Assembly: GCF_018137945.1 (NCBI RefSeq)
Contig: NZ_CP073089.1
Span: 1,736,001 to 1,800,000 of the forward strand
Reading direction: 5' to 3'
Source of the DNA: Brevibacterium sp. W7.2
Lineage (GTDB): Bacteria; Actinomycetota; Actinomycetes; Actinomycetales; Brevibacteriaceae
Length of the DNA stretch: 64,000 nt
The translations under genes and the position numbers were made by a program. How positions within the stretch are numbered: the stretch's first letter is position 1; the number at the start of each line of letters is the position of its first letter. Shown in pieces: positions 1 through 8,876 of the stretch. Under the pieces are notes generated by a model, which saw nothing but the letters and a program-made list of their open reading frames with translations, was not told the origin of the DNA and did not search any database.

Positions 1-1425
1 AACAAGATCGACCTGCCCGCCGCGCAGCCGGACAAGTACGCCGAGGAGCTGGCGAACCTCATCGGCAGCGACCCGGCCGACGTCCTCCGCGTCTCCGGCA
101 AGACCGGCGAAGGCGTCGAGGGCGTCCTCGACCGGATCATCACCGACATTCCCGCCCCCGTCGGCGACGCCGATGCTCCGGCCCGGGCGATGATCTTCGA
201 CTCCGTCTACGACACCTACCGCGGTGTCGTCACCTATGTCCGCGTCGTCGACGGCTCGCTCTCCCCGCGGGAGAAGGTGACGATGATGTCGACGGGCACG
301 ACCCACGAGCTCCTCGAGATCGGCGTGTCCTCCCCGGAGCCGATCGCGACGAAGGGACTCGGCGTCGGTGAGGTCGGCTACCTCATCACCGGCGTCAAGG
401 ACGTCCGCCAGTCGAAGGTCGGCGACACCGTGACCGCGACGAAGGCCCCCGCCGAGGCGCCCCTGGCCGGATACTCCGAACCCAAGCCGATGGTGTTCTC
501 CGGTCTCTTCCCGATCGACGGCTCCGACTACCCGGCGCTGCGCGATGCCCTCGACAAGCTCAAGCTCAACGACGCCGCACTCGTCTACGAGCCCGAGACC
601 TCGACCGCACTCGGCTTCGGCTTCCGCTGCGGGTTCCTCGGCCTGCTCCACCTCGAGATCGTTCGGGAGCGCCTCGAGCGCGAATTCGACCTCGACCTCA
701 TCTCGACCGCCCCGAGCGTGATCTACAACGTCACCCTCGAGGACCGTTCGGAGGTCGTCGTGACGAACCCGAGCGAGTTCCCGACCGGCAAGATCCGCGA
801 GGTCCGCGAACCGATGGTGCGCGCGACCATCCTCACGCCGAGTGACTACATCGGCGCGGTCATGGAGCTGTGCCAGGATCGTCGCGGCAAGCTCCAGGGC
901 ATGGACTACCTGTCCTCGGACCGCGTGGAGATCCGCTACCGGCTGCCGCTGGCGGAGATCGTCTTCGACTTCTTCGACCAGCTCAAGTCCCGGACGAAGG
1001 GGTACGCCTCCCTCGACTACGCCGACGACGGTGAGGACGCAGCGGATCTCGTCAAGGTCGACATCCTCCTCCACGGCGACCAGGTCGACGCGTTCTCCGC
1101 GATCGTCCACCGCGACAAGGCCTACGGGTACGGGGTGCTCATGGCCGGCAAGCTGCGCGGACTCATTCCCCGCCAGCAGTTCGAGGTGCCGATCCAGGCC
1201 GCCATCGGCTCGCGCATCATCGCCCGCGAGACCATCCGCGCGATCCGCAAGGACGTGCTCTCGAAGTGCTACGGCGGCGACATCAGCCGCAAGCGCAAGC
1301 TGCTCGAGAAGCAGAAGGAGGGCAAGAAGCGGATGAAGATGGTCGGCAGCGTCGAGGTCCCGCAGGAGGCCTTCATCGCCGCCCTGTCCTCGGACGAGCC
1401 CGACAAGAAGGACGCCAAGAAGTAA
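1..1425 (+). CDS. lepA: Elongation factor 4 (LepA), 5' end cut off by the window
   Basis: Ribosome back-translocating GTPase EF4. The frame is open from base 1, so the start codon and most of the G domain lie upstream. The visible part opens with NKIDLP, the G4 motif of translational GTPases, and runs through domain II, the EF-G-like domains III and V, and the LepA-specific C-terminal domain, which ends in a lysine-rich tail ([18 protein letters not shown]) typical of EF4. 474 codons are visible against about 600-620 usual. The TAA stop directly abuts the GTG of hemW, so the two are probably co-transcribed. The lepA-hemW pairing is widespread in bacteria. Identification is secure. Confidence 0.97.
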   Translation, partial: NKIDLPAAQPDKYAEELANLIGSDPADVLRVSGKTGEGVEGVLDRIITDIPAPVGDADAPARAMIFDSVYDTYRGVVTYVRVVDGSLSPREKVTMMSTGTTHELLEIGVSSPEPIATKGLGVGEVGYLITGVKDVRQSKVGDTVTATKAPAEAPLAGYSEPKPMVFSGLFPIDGSDYPALRDALDKLKLNDAALVYEPETSTALGFGFRCGFLGLLHLEIVRERLEREFDLDLISTAPSVIYNVTLEDRSEVVVTNPSEFPTGKIREVREPMVRATILTPSDYIGAVMELCQDRRGKLQGMDYLSSDRVEIRYRLPLAEIVFDFFDQLKSRTKGYASLDYADDGEDAADLVKVDILLHGDQVDAFSAIVHRDKAYGYGVLMAGKLRGLIPRQQFEVPIQAAIGSRIIARETIRAIRKDVLSKCYGGDISRKRKLLEKQKEGKKRMKMVGSVEVPQEAFIAALSSDEPDKKDAKK

Positions 1426-2655
1426 GTGCCGGCACAACCGCTCGGTGAGATCCCGCCGCTCGACGGTTCCCTTCCCGCCTCGGCGGGGACCGGGACCGAC
1501 ACGCGGCTGAGCCTCTACGTCCACGTCCCGTACTGCCGGGTCCGGTGCGGGTACTGCGACTTCAACACCTACACCGCAGACGAGCTCGGACCGGGCGCGA
1601 ACCGCGAGGACTACCGCGCGATGATCGCCCGTGAGCTCGATCTCTCGACCCGGGTCCTCGCCGAGGCGGGGGCCGGTGACCGTGAGGTCGGGACGATCTT
1701 CTTCGGCGGGGGCACCCCGACGCTCCTGCCCGCCGAGGTGCTCGCCGGGGTGATGGACGACATCCGCGCCCGCTACCGGCTGGCCCCCGACGTCGAGGTG
1801 ACGACCGAGGCGAACCCCGACACGCTCGACCCCGGCTACATCGACACGCTCGCGACGGCCGGCTTCACCCGGATGTCGGTGGGCATGCAGTCGGCGGTGC
1901 CGCACGTGCTCGCCACGCTCGACCGCACGCATGATCCGAAGAAGATCCCCGAGGTCACCCGGTGGATCAAGGACGCGGACCTCGAACTCAGCCTCGACCT
2001 CATCTACGGCACTCCGGGCGAGTCGATCGCGGACTGGAGGACCTCCCTCGAGGCCGCGCTCGAGGGCGACGTCGACCACATCTCCGCGTACTCGCTCATC
2101 GTCGAACCCGGCACGAAGATGGGAGTGATGGTCCGTCGAGGGCAGCTGCCGATGCCCGACGAGGACGATCTCGCCGACAAGTACGAGATCGCCGATGCCG
2201 CCATGGCCTCCGCGGGCCTGAACTGGTACGAGGTGAGCAACTGGTCGACGTCGGAGGCGACCCGCTGCGACCACAACATGGCGTATTGGCGCAATGCCGA
2301 CTGGTGGGGTTTCGGACCGGGGGCGCATTCGCACATCGGGGGAGTGCGGTTCTGGAACGCGAAGCACCCGCGAGCCTGGTCCGACCGGCTGCGCGCCGGT
2401 GACTCGCCGGCGATCGGCCGGGAAGTGCTCTCGGCGTCGACGCGGGAGATCGAACGGATCATGCTCGCCGCCCGCATCGACTCCGAGCTGCCGCTCGAAA
2501 CGCTGGCCCCCGGCAGCGACGCCGCGATCAGGACCTTCGTCAAGCAGGGGCTTCTCGACGCCGAGGCGGTCGAGAGCGGCCGCTTCTCACCGACCCTGCA
2601 GGGCCGGCTCATGGCCGACTACATGGTCCGCGTCCTCACGGAGTTCGTGGACTGA
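1426..2655 (+). CDS. hemW: Radical SAM protein HemW (coproporphyrinogen III oxidase-like, heme chaperone)
   Basis: 409-residue radical SAM enzyme. The cluster motif CRVRCGYC (Cys37, Cys41, Cys44; CX3CX2C) is followed by a FFGGGTPTLL glycine motif near residue 92. Later motifs (NPDT, SVGMQS, the DLIYGTPGE strand and a C-terminal HemN_C-like region) match the HemW family. HemW binds heme and is thought to insert it into respiratory enzymes; it lacks the HemN-specific N-terminal extension, so true CPO activity is unlikely. Translation starts at a GTG immediately after the lepA stop with no gap, which implies translational coupling. The neighbourhood (lepA-hemW-...-hrcA-dnaJ) is standard in Gram-positive bacteria. 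Confidence 0.95.
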   Translation: MPAQPLGEIPPLDGSLPASAGTGTDTRLSLYVHVPYCRVRCGYCDFNTYTADELGPGANREDYRAMIARELDLSTRVLAEAGAGDREVGTIFFGGGTPTLLPAEVLAGVMDDIRARYRLAPDVEVTTEANPDTLDPGYIDTLATAGFTRMSVGMQSAVPHVLATLDRTHDPKKIPEVTRWIKDADLELSLDLIYGTPGESIADWRTSLEAALEGDVDHISAYSLIVEPGTKMGVMVRRGQLPMPDEDDLADKYEIADAAMASAGLNWYEVSNWSTSEATRCDHNMAYWRNADWWGFGPGAHSHIGGVRFWNAKHPRAWSDRLRAGDSPAIGREVLSASTREIERIMLAARIDSELPLETLAPGSDAAIRTFVKQGLLDAEAVESGRFSPTLQGRLMADYMVRVLTEFVD

Positions 2656-2780
2656 GGCCGGCAAGGCAGGCTCGCGGTGCCGACGTCCTGCTACGCTGAC
2701 TACAGATATGGTGGCATCCCTCGCGGAAGCTCATTGTCCCGCGGGCGTGCACTGGGGGAATCTCGCCGGGGAGGTGGCCG

Positions 2781-3695
2781 ATGCCCAGTTCCGATCCGTA
2801 CGAAGAGCCGTCTGGCCTGCCCCCGTTCCCACAGAGTGCCGAGCGCCCCTCGGATTCCCGATCCGAAGTGCAGCCCACACGGTCACCGGCGCCGCGAGTG
2901 GAGATCTCACGGTCCGGCGAGGGGGAGAATGAGCATCGCGACGACCGGCATCTCCCTCCGTCGCTCCCGCACCCACACTCTGCTCGGTCGCAGCGCCCGA
3001 CTGTGGCACAGGGGATCGGTCGGGTGAGCGGCGACGTCAAGAACGTCGCGGTGCGTGCCACGGGCACAATGAGCCACTCAGCGCTGTGGACGAAGGGGCG
3101 CAGAGCTGCGGGACGTGCGTCGGCGACGGCTCTGTCCGGAGGCCGCGTGGCATGGGAGGCATCGACGGCGGCTGTCCACGCCTACACGACGGCGTCCTCC
3201 CTTCATGCAGATCGCACCGGTCGCAAGCGCCGACCGTGGGAAGTGCTCGCTGCAGCGATCCTCGGGTTGATCGCCCCGCTGTTCATTGCGCTGGCAGTCA
3301 TCGTCATGGCCGTCACCGGTGGCAGGACGCTGAGAGCGGCGGGTTTCGCGCTGCGGCAGGTGGGCGGCAGCACCGGAGCAGAGGCGGTCACCGCCGTCGG
3401 TGACATGTCGACCGCCCTGGCCAATGCGCTTGTGGTGGTGGGCATCATCGTCGGGCTCATCGTCGTCGTGGCCTTCGTCGTCTATGCCTGGCGACTTCTC
3501 GTGGGGCGCGGCCGCGCGCGGTGGATCGCCCTCGCTGCACTCATCGTGTCTCTGTTCGTCCTCACACCGCTCAGCCCGATCCTCGTCACGGGTTTTCAGC
3601 TGTTCGGTGTCACCAGTCTCGTCTTCGCTTTTCTGCCGCGATCCTCGGCGTGGTTTGCCCACCGCCGGCGCGGCACGCGCTGGGCTGCGCGATGA
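2781..3695 (+). CDS. Hypothetical integral membrane protein with a disordered N-terminus
   Basis: 304 residues; I do not recognise the family. The ATG is preceded by a good ribosome site (GGGGAGGTGG), which decides the start. Residues 1-75 are polar and proline/serine-rich and look disordered. Residues 75-150 are alanine-rich and basic. Three or four hydrophobic segments follow: roughly 151-175 (VLAAAILGLIAPLFIALAVI), 210-235 (ANALVVVGIIVGLIVVVAFV) and 248-290. The tail is short and Arg-rich. Base composition is a little less GC-extreme than in hemW or dnaJ. It is followed by a strong hairpin shared with the convergent DUF4870 gene. It could be a small envelope-stress or transport accessory protein, but nothing here shows which. 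Confidence 0.7.
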   Translation: MPSSDPYEEPSGLPPFPQSAERPSDSRSEVQPTRSPAPRVEISRSGEGENEHRDDRHLPPSLPHPHSARSQRPTVAQGIGRVSGDVKNVAVRATGTMSHSALWTKGRRAAGRASATALSGGRVAWEASTAAVHAYTTASSLHADRTGRKRRPWEVLAAAILGLIAPLFIALAVIVMAVTGGRTLRAAGFALRQVGGSTGAEAVTAVGDMSTALANALVVVGIIVGLIVVVAFVVYAWRLLVGRGRARWIALAALIVSLFVLTPLSPILVTGFQLFGVTSLVFAFLPRSSAWFAHRRRGTRWAAR

Positions 3696-3700
3696 ACGAC

Positions 3701-3734
3701 GACGGGCCGCCGTGCCTCAGCACGGCGGCCCGTC
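3701..3734. terminator. Bidirectional Rho-independent-type hairpin between convergent genes
   Basis: Perfect 14-bp inverted repeat: GACGGGCCGCCGTG, loop CCTCAG, then CACGGCGGCCCGTC. It lies six bases after the stop of the plus-strand membrane gene and 63 bases beyond the end of the minus-strand DUF4870 gene, so it can end both transcripts. There is no long T tract on either side, which is normal in high-GC actinobacteria. Confidence 0.8.
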
Positions 3735-3797
3735 TCGGTTGACTGTCAGTGTCTGACTGTCAGTGTCGGAGTCGATCGGCTCGGGAGCCGGTCACTC

Positions 3798-4520
3798 TCA
3801 CTTGACGAAGGGGATCGTCATCGGGATCTTGTAGCACTCGCCCTTGTTCGCGGCCATCGCGGCGATGATCTGGAAGACGATGGCACAGATCCAGACGGCG
3901 ATGTAGAGGAAATAGCCGACGATGACGAACATGAGGAGTCCGCTGACGAAGTACGCGATGAGGATCGTGAGCTGGAAGTTCAGGGACTGACGAGCGGTCT
4001 CGCGGACGAAGGGGGACTCGTCCTTCTTCACGAGGAACATGATGAGCGGCAGCAGCCAGCCGAGGAAGATCGCTCCGACATCAGTCCACAGCGCCGTCGT
4101 CCGCTCGGACTCGTTGGCATTCCAGAAGCGCTCGGAGCCGGGTCCGTAGGCGGCCTCGGGGAGGTTGGCAGAATTGAACATCGCGGGATTGCCCTGCTGG
4201 ATCCCGTAACCGGGCTGCTGCCCGCCGTAGCCCTGTCCGCTGTAGCCCTGCTGCGAACCGTACTGCTGCTGGCTGCCGTAGTTCTGGCCGCCATAGCTCT
4301 GCGGCTGGCTCCCGTACTGATTCTGCTGCGAGCCGTAGTTCTGCTGCGACCCGTACTGCTGTCCGCCGTTGTTCGGCTGCGACCCGTACTGGTTCTGCTG
4401 CGAGCCGTACTGGTTGGGCTGGCTGTAGGGCTGCTGGGGTCCCGACGCCTGGGAGTAGTCGGGCGGCATCGGGCGGGACTGGTGCTGATCGCCGTTCGGC
4501 GGCTGCGGGGAATTCGACAT
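3798..4520 (-). CDS. DUF4870 membrane protein with a Q/Y/G/S-rich prion-like N-terminal tail
   Basis: 240 residues. The C-terminal part (about residues 128-240) is a DUF4870/Tic20-like membrane domain: hydrophobic segments AIFLGWLLPLIMFL, LTILIAYFVSGLLMFVIVGYF and YIAVWICAIVFQIIAAM, plus the family-typical FVRETARQSLNFQ between the first two. The first 110 residues are almost wholly Q, Y, G, S, N and P, built from degenerate QQNQYGS and QQYGSQ units, and are presumably disordered and cytoplasmic. The ATG at 4520 is preceded on its strand by AAAGGA. Function of the family is unknown. The tail resembles that of the unrelated protein at 14881-16296. DUF4870 assignment is confident; the role is not. 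Confidence 0.85.
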   Translation of the reverse strand: MSNSPQPPNGDQHQSRPMPPDYSQASGPQQPYSQPNQYGSQQNQYGSQPNNGGQQYGSQQNYGSQQNQYGSQPQSYGGQNYGSQQQYGSQQGYSGQGYGGQQPGYGIQQGNPAMFNSANLPEAAYGPGSERFWNANESERTTALWTDVGAIFLGWLLPLIMFLVKKDESPFVRETARQSLNFQLTILIAYFVSGLLMFVIVGYFLYIAVWICAIVFQIIAAMAANKGECYKIPMTIPFVK

Positions 4521-4653
4521 GACGGGTCCTTTCGAGAAGCTTCTGCCCCCTTACCCTAATCGACCTGCCTCGCCCGGACGTGGGAATGGTGTTCCAAATC
4601 CATCACAAACGCCCGCGCGGACGCTGGCCGCAGCCTGTCCGTGCACCGGCCCC

Positions 4654-4719
4654 GCAGCGAACGCAGTCCCCGGAGCGACCGCAGTCCACACACCGCCTCG
4701 GAGCGAAACGTCAGTCCAC
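4654..4719. repeat. Three short degenerate direct repeats between the DUF4870 and DUF3097 genes
   Basis: Variants of GGAGCGAxCGCAGTCCAC occur at about 4654-4670, 4671-4689 and 4699-4719; the last copy runs over the stop codon of the DUF3097 gene. The third is preceded by ACCGCCTCGG. A very similar string (ACCGCCTCGGTGCGAA) lies in the repeats at 22311-22416. I see no gene in the 190 bases from 4521 to 4710. Confidence 0.45.
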
Positions 4720-5568
4720 GGTGACGAAGTCGATGAGCTCCTCGACCCGGCCCGAGAGCGTCGGCTCGACGTCGGCGATCGTCGTCACCGACTTGAGTAT
4801 CCGCACCCAGCCGGCGGCGACGTCCCTGTGGTCGGCGTGCGGCCAGCCGATGCGGCGCAGGATCCCGGTCTTCCAATCCTCGCCGCGCGGCACGGTCGGC
4901 CATGCGTCGATGCCGACGACCCGCGGCTTGACCGCCTGCCAGATGTCGACGTAGGGGTGACCGATGATGTGGACGACCTCGGCGTAACGGGGATCGGCGC
5001 GGACCGCCTCGGCGATCTTCGACTCCTTGGTGCCCTTCACCAGGTGGTCGGCGAGGATGCCGACGCGGTGCTGCCGGTCGGGACCGAAGGCCTCGAGCTT
5101 GTCGGCGACGTCGTCGAGCCCGCCGAGCGGTTCGACGACGACGCCCTCGATGCGCAGGTCATCGCCCCAGATCTTCTCGACGAGCTCGGCGTCGTGCTTG
5201 CCCTCGACCCAGATCCGCGACCCCCTGGCCACCCGCGCCTTCGCATCGGCGACGGCCCGCGACCCCGAGGCGGTGCGACCGGGCGCCTGCGGCTTCCGTT
5301 TGGGCAGCCGCAGATCGACGGGCTCGCCTTCGAAGAGGAATCCCGGACCCAGAGGGAACGCCCGGCGCCCGCCGCGGCGATCCTCGAGGGTGACGACGAC
5401 GCCGCTCGCGGTCTTCTCCGCCCCGATGACCGCCCCGACGAACCCGCTCATCGCGTCTTCGAGGACCATGCCGAGGCCGACCTCGACGGGGCGGGACTTC
5501 TTCGGGCGGTGCGAGGACGGCGAGGATCCCGAGAGGACATCCGAGCCGTAGCGATCAAAGGCATTCAC
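4711..5568 (-). CDS. DUF3097 family protein, possible degenerate TOPRIM fold
   Basis: 285 residues starting at a GTG; matches the actinobacterial DUF3097 family, which is conserved beside hemW/hrcA. An N-terminal beta-rich part (residues 1-85; GAVIGAEKTASGVVVTLEDR) precedes a region with WVEGKHDAELVEKIWGDDLR near residue 120, then VVVEPLGGLDDVADKL and VGILADHLVKGTKESKI. The EGKxDA motif after a hydrophobic strand resembles the first TOPRIM motif (as in RNase M5), whereas the second, normally DxD, reads ADHLVKGTKE. The TOPRIM comparison is my inference; the family name is recognition. No experimental function is known to me. It is transcribed divergently from hrcA, so the two promoters share the 180-bp gap. 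Confidence 0.85.
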   Translation of the reverse strand: MNAFDRYGSDVLSGSSPSSHRPKKSRPVEVGLGMVLEDAMSGFVGAVIGAEKTASGVVVTLEDRRGGRRAFPLGPGFLFEGEPVDLRLPKRKPQAPGRTASGSRAVADAKARVARGSRIWVEGKHDAELVEKIWGDDLRIEGVVVEPLGGLDDVADKLEAFGPDRQHRVGILADHLVKGTKESKIAEAVRADPRYAEVVHIIGHPYVDIWQAVKPRVVGIDAWPTVPRGEDWKTGILRRIGWPHADHRDVAAGWVRILKSVTTIADVEPTLSGRVEELIDFVTVD

Positions 5569-5676
5569 GGTGCCCCAGCCTAGTGAATCGCCCCCGGCGC
5601 GGCCGGGCTGACACGCAGGCCGGGTGCCGACGGCCGCCGCGGAATCCGCGCGCCCCGGCGGGAGGAGGGGGCGGAC

Positions 5677-5705
5677 GTGAAATCACGGATCAAGAGGCGT
5701 AGAAT
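5677..5705 (+). promoter_or_regulatory. Candidate hrcA promoter
   Basis: GTGAAA (5677-5682) as a -35 with four of six consensus matches, a 17-base spacer, and TAGAAT (5700-5705) as the -10. The -10 abuts and overlaps the CIRCE operator, so HrcA binding would block initiation directly. Confidence 0.6.
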
Positions 5706-5731
5706 TGGCACTCTGAGTATTCGAGTGCCAA
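5705..5731 (+). promoter_or_regulatory. CIRCE operator (HrcA binding site)
   Basis: Perfect inverted repeat TTGGCACTC-N9-GAGTGCCAA, matching the CIRCE consensus TTAGCACTC-N9-GAGTGCTAA with one compensated change per arm. It lies between the -10 and the hrcA start, so hrcA and the downstream dnaJ should be autoregulated and heat-inducible. Confidence 0.95.
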
Positions 5732-5748
5732 ATCCGGGGAGGAGACGA

Positions 5749-6801
5749 ATGAACGACAGCAGGCGCGCGCAGGTGCTGCGGGCAATCGTCGAAGACTTCG
5801 TGGCCACGAACGAACCCGTCGGATCGAAGGCGATCGTCCAGCGCCACACCCTCGGCGTCTCACCGGCGACGATCCGCAACGACATGGCCCAACTCGAGGC
5901 CGAGGGCTACATCGCCCAGCCCCACACCTCGGCCGGTCGCATCCCCACCGACCTCGGCTACCGCATGTTCGTCGACCGCATCGACGAGTTCAAGCCCCTC
6001 AGCCACGCCGAGCGCCGCGCGATCCTCCAGGTCGTCGACGGCGACGTCGACCTCGACGGGATGCTCGACCGCACGGTCCGCGTCCTCGCCGGACTCACCC
6101 ACCAGGTCGCGCTCATCCAGTACCCGATGGTCTCGCAGGCGCGCATCAAGCACATCGAGGTCGTCGGGCTCGCCCCCGGCCGCATCCTCGTCGTCCTCAT
6201 CACCGATGCAGGCCAGGTCGAGCAGAAGATCGTGACGAGCGCCGAGGCGGTCGATGACGCCGATCTGCAGCGGTTCCGCGAGCGGATCAACTCCGAATTC
6301 GCCGGTGCCAAGCTCTCCCGCGTAGACGTCCGCGGGGCCGACCACGGCGCCGAGGTGGGCGCGACGGCGGCCGCGACCGGACCCGATGACGAGGCGGGCA
6401 GTCCCGTCCTCGATCGCATCCGCGACGCTGTCATCGACCTCGTCGCGGCGACCCGCGAGGAGCGCATCATCATGGCCGGCACTGCGAACCTCGCGCGCTC
6501 CGGCTCCGAGTTCGGCGAGCAGATGGCCCCGATCCTCGAGGCCTTCGAGGAGCAGGTCGTGCTGCTCCGGCTGCTCACCTCGATGGCCGAGGACCACGCG
6601 GAGATCAGCGTGCGCATCGGCCGTGAGAACACTCACGAGTCCTTCAGCTCGACATCCGTCGTCGCCGCCGAATATGGTCATCTGGCGGGATCCTCGGCCC
6701 GCCTGGCCGTCCTCGGTCCCACGCGCATGGACTATCCGACGACGATCTCGGCCGTGCGAGCCGTTGCCAAATACGTCTCCTCCGCCCTCGACCAGGGGTA
6801 G
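5749..6801 (+). CDS. hrcA: Heat-inducible transcription repressor HrcA
   Basis: 350 residues from the ATG at 5749, preceded by GGGGAGGAG. A GTG at 5677 in the same frame is rejected because the CIRCE operator lies downstream of it. The N-terminal winged helix (RAQVLRAIVEDFVATNEPVG, then VSPATIRNDMAQLEAEGYI and HTSAGRIPTDLGYRMFVD) is diagnostic for HrcA; the GAF-like central and C-terminal regions follow. HrcA represses chaperone genes by binding CIRCE and is itself kept active by GroEL. The CIRCE in its own leader gives autoregulation. dnaJ follows after 72 bases. Length is normal. Confidence 0.97.
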   Translation: MNDSRRAQVLRAIVEDFVATNEPVGSKAIVQRHTLGVSPATIRNDMAQLEAEGYIAQPHTSAGRIPTDLGYRMFVDRIDEFKPLSHAERRAILQVVDGDVDLDGMLDRTVRVLAGLTHQVALIQYPMVSQARIKHIEVVGLAPGRILVVLITDAGQVEQKIVTSAEAVDDADLQRFRERINSEFAGAKLSRVDVRGADHGAEVGATAAATGPDDEAGSPVLDRIRDAVIDLVAATREERIIMAGTANLARSGSEFGEQMAPILEAFEEQVVLLRLLTSMAEDHAEISVRIGRENTHESFSSTSVVAAEYGHLAGSSARLAVLGPTRMDYPTTISAVRAVAKYVSSALDQG

Positions 6802-6873
6802 GCCCGCCGGCAGCCCGGGCGCGACCCACCCACCTCACACGCACACACCACCACCAGGGAAAGAGAAGTTTCT

Positions 6874-7986
6874 GTGGCCGATCACTACGAAGCACTCGGA
6901 GTGTCGAAGGACGCTTCGGCGGCTGAGATCAAGAAGTCCTATCTCAAGCTGGCCCGCAAGTACCACCCCGACGTCAACCCCGGATACGACGAGGAGTTCA
7001 AGTCGATCTCGCTTGCCTACGAGGTCCTCTCCGATCCGGACAAGCGCCGCAACTACGACATGGGCGGCGGCGACAACGGGCAGGGCTTCCCGGCCGGCGG
7101 CTTCGGCGGCTTCGGCGACATCTTCGAGACGTTCTTCGGCGGCGGGGGAGGCTCCGCCGGCGGTCCGATCCCGCGCATGCAGCGCGGCAAGGACGCCCTC
7201 GTCGGCGTCAACATCGACCTGCAGACCGCGGCCTTCGGCGGCACCGTCGACCTCGACGTCACCACTGCCGTCGTCTGCGAGACCTGCCACGGCGCCGGCA
7301 CCCAGGACGGCACCTCCGTCGAGACCTGTTCGCTGTGCCACGGCTCCGGCAGCATCCAGCGGATGACCCGGACCCTGCTGGGACAGATGGTGACGAACCA
7401 GACGTGCAACCAGTGCCACGGCTACGGCACCGTCATCCCGCACCCCTGCCTCAACTGCCAGGGCGACGGCCGCGTGCGCAAGCAGCGGACGATGAAGATC
7501 CGCATCCCCGCCGGCGTCTCCGACGGCACCCGCATCCAGCTGTCGGCCCAGGGCGAGGTCGGCCCCGGCGGCGGACCCGCCGGTGACCTCTTCGTCGAGG
7601 TCATGGTCGCCCGCCACGAGGTGTTCCGCCGCGACGGCGACAACCTCCGCGCCGCCGTGTCCGTCCCGATGACCGCCGCCGCACTGGGCGCCCGGATCCC
7701 GTTCGAGACCTTCGACGGCGTCCAGGACCTCGACATCGAACCCGGCACGCAGTCGGGCACCGTCGTCAAGCTCCCGGGCCTCGGCGCGACCCGCCTGCGC
7801 ACCGAGACCCGCGGCGACCTCCTCATCACCGTCGACGTCGTCACCCCCGACAAGATCGACGATGAGCAGAAGGAGCTGCTCGCCCAGCTCGCGAAGCTGC
7901 GCGGCGAGGAGACCCCGCGGGCCCAGATCACGACGGAGTCCCGCGGCATGTTCTCCCGCATGCGTGAGAAGTTCGCCGGTCGGTGA
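6874..7986 (+). CDS. dnaJ: Chaperone protein DnaJ
   Basis: 370 residues starting at GTG, after an AGGGAAAGAGAAG purine stretch. J domain at residues 1-65 with the catalytic HPD triad at 31-33, a Gly/Phe-rich linker (about 66-105), then four zinc-binding CxxCxGxG-type repeats between Cys135 and about residue 197 ([32 protein letters not shown]), and the two C-terminal substrate-binding beta domains. It stimulates the DnaK ATPase. Pairing with hrcA rather than dnaK suggests the second, DnaJ2-type paralogue of actinobacteria, whose partner dnaK-grpE-dnaJ1 operon would be elsewhere. Its stop overlaps the rsmE start by four bases. Confidence 0.97.
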   Translation: MADHYEALGVSKDASAAEIKKSYLKLARKYHPDVNPGYDEEFKSISLAYEVLSDPDKRRNYDMGGGDNGQGFPAGGFGGFGDIFETFFGGGGGSAGGPIPRMQRGKDALVGVNIDLQTAAFGGTVDLDVTTAVVCETCHGAGTQDGTSVETCSLCHGSGSIQRMTRTLLGQMVTNQTCNQCHGYGTVIPHPCLNCQGDGRVRKQRTMKIRIPAGVSDGTRIQLSAQGEVGPGGGPAGDLFVEVMVARHEVFRRDGDNLRAAVSVPMTAAALGARIPFETFDGVQDLDIEPGTQSGTVVKLPGLGATRLRTETRGDLLITVDVVTPDKIDDEQKELLAQLAKLRGEETPRAQITTESRGMFSRMREKFAGR

Positions 7987-8759
7987 GTCTCCCGGTCTTC
8001 CATTCGCCCCAGGCCGCCGAGGCGGTCGCCGGTCGCGCGCTCACCCTCGGTGAGGACGTGGCCGGGCACGCCGTGCGGGTCCGCCGCATCGGTCCCGGCG
8101 AGGAGATCGACGTCGTCGACGGGCACGGGACGCGGGCCCGGGGAACCGTGGCGACCGCCTCGGCGACGGAGCTCACCCTCGACGTCACCGAGGTGGCCGC
8201 CACCCCGGAGGCCACGCCCCGTCTCGTCCTCGTCCAGGCCCTCGCGAAGGGCGACCGCGACCTCCAGGCCATCGAAGCGGCCACGGAGATCGGGGTCGAC
8301 GAGATCATCCCGTGGGCAGCCGACCGCTCGATCGCCGATTGGCCGGCGAAGAAGCAGGCGAAGATGGCGGCGAAATGGGAGAACCTCCTCACCGCCGCCT
8401 CCCTGCAGTCGCGGCGCTCCCGCTTCCCCGTGCTCACCGAGCTGGCCCGCGGTGCCGAACTCCTCACCCGCCTCGGCGAGGGGACCGCACCGGAGGGCGA
8501 ACCGCCTGCCGATGCGATCTTCGTCCTCCACGAGACCGCGGAGCTCAGGCTCTCGACGGCACTGGCCGACCTCGACACCGCGGCGACGGCGCGGATCGTC
8601 CTCATCGTCGGACCCGAAGGCGGGATCAGCGACCGGGAGCTCGCCTCGCTATCCGGAATCGGGGCCACCCCCGTCCTCCTCGGCGACACCGTCCTGCGGT
8701 CCTCCTCGGCGGGACCGGCGGGACTCGTGCTCGCACAGAATTCCCTGGGCCGCTGGTGA
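7983..8759 (+). CDS. rsmE: 16S rRNA (uracil-1498-N3)-methyltransferase RsmE
   Basis: 258 residues, SPOUT-class methyltransferase. An N-terminal PUA-like domain ([13 protein letters not shown]... [19 protein letters not shown]) is followed by the knotted SAM-binding domain with [13 protein letters not shown] near residue 209 and [16 protein letters not shown] near the C-terminus, corresponding to the family's usual LRxETA motif. It makes m3U1498 in the small ribosomal subunit. The GTG start overlaps the dnaJ stop as GTGA, so it is translationally coupled. dnaJ-rsmE order is common in Gram-positive bacteria. Confidence 0.94.
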   Translation: MSLPVFHSPQAAEAVAGRALTLGEDVAGHAVRVRRIGPGEEIDVVDGHGTRARGTVATASATELTLDVTEVAATPEATPRLVLVQALAKGDRDLQAIEAATEIGVDEIIPWAADRSIADWPAKKQAKMAAKWENLLTAASLQSRRSRFPVLTELARGAELLTRLGEGTAPEGEPPADAIFVLHETAELRLSTALADLDTAATARIVLIVGPEGGISDRELASLSGIGATPVLLGDTVLRSSSAGPAGLVLAQNSLGRW

Positions 8760-8769
8760 GATACCGGAC

Positions 8770-8811
8770 TACGATGGGAATGCACCCTGCTGCGCTCCGA
8801 CCGCGGAGCGC
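8770..8811 (+). promoter_or_regulatory. Internal promoter -10 and 5' leader hairpin ahead of phoH
   Basis: TACGAT at 8770-8775 resembles an actinobacterial -10. It is followed by a perfect 8-bp hairpin, GCGCTCCG-ACCG-CGGAGCGC (8792-8811), which would sit near the 5' end of the transcript and just before a GAAGGA ribosome site at 8821-8826. It could equally be a weak terminator after rsmE. Confidence 0.5.
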
Positions 8812-8876
8812 CCGATCAACGAAGGACTGTTCTGGACACCTCCACTGACGCCACGACCACCACCGCCTCGGAGACC

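Noticed and set aside
4521..5583. 354-codon plus-strand open frame opposite DUF3097
   Set aside because: Low-complexity shadow of the minus-strand DUF3097 gene, which has clear family motifs.
5677..5748. Upstream GTG start for hrcA
   Set aside because: It would place the CIRCE and the -10 inside the coding region; the ATG at 5749 has a strong ribosome site and the family-standard N-terminus.
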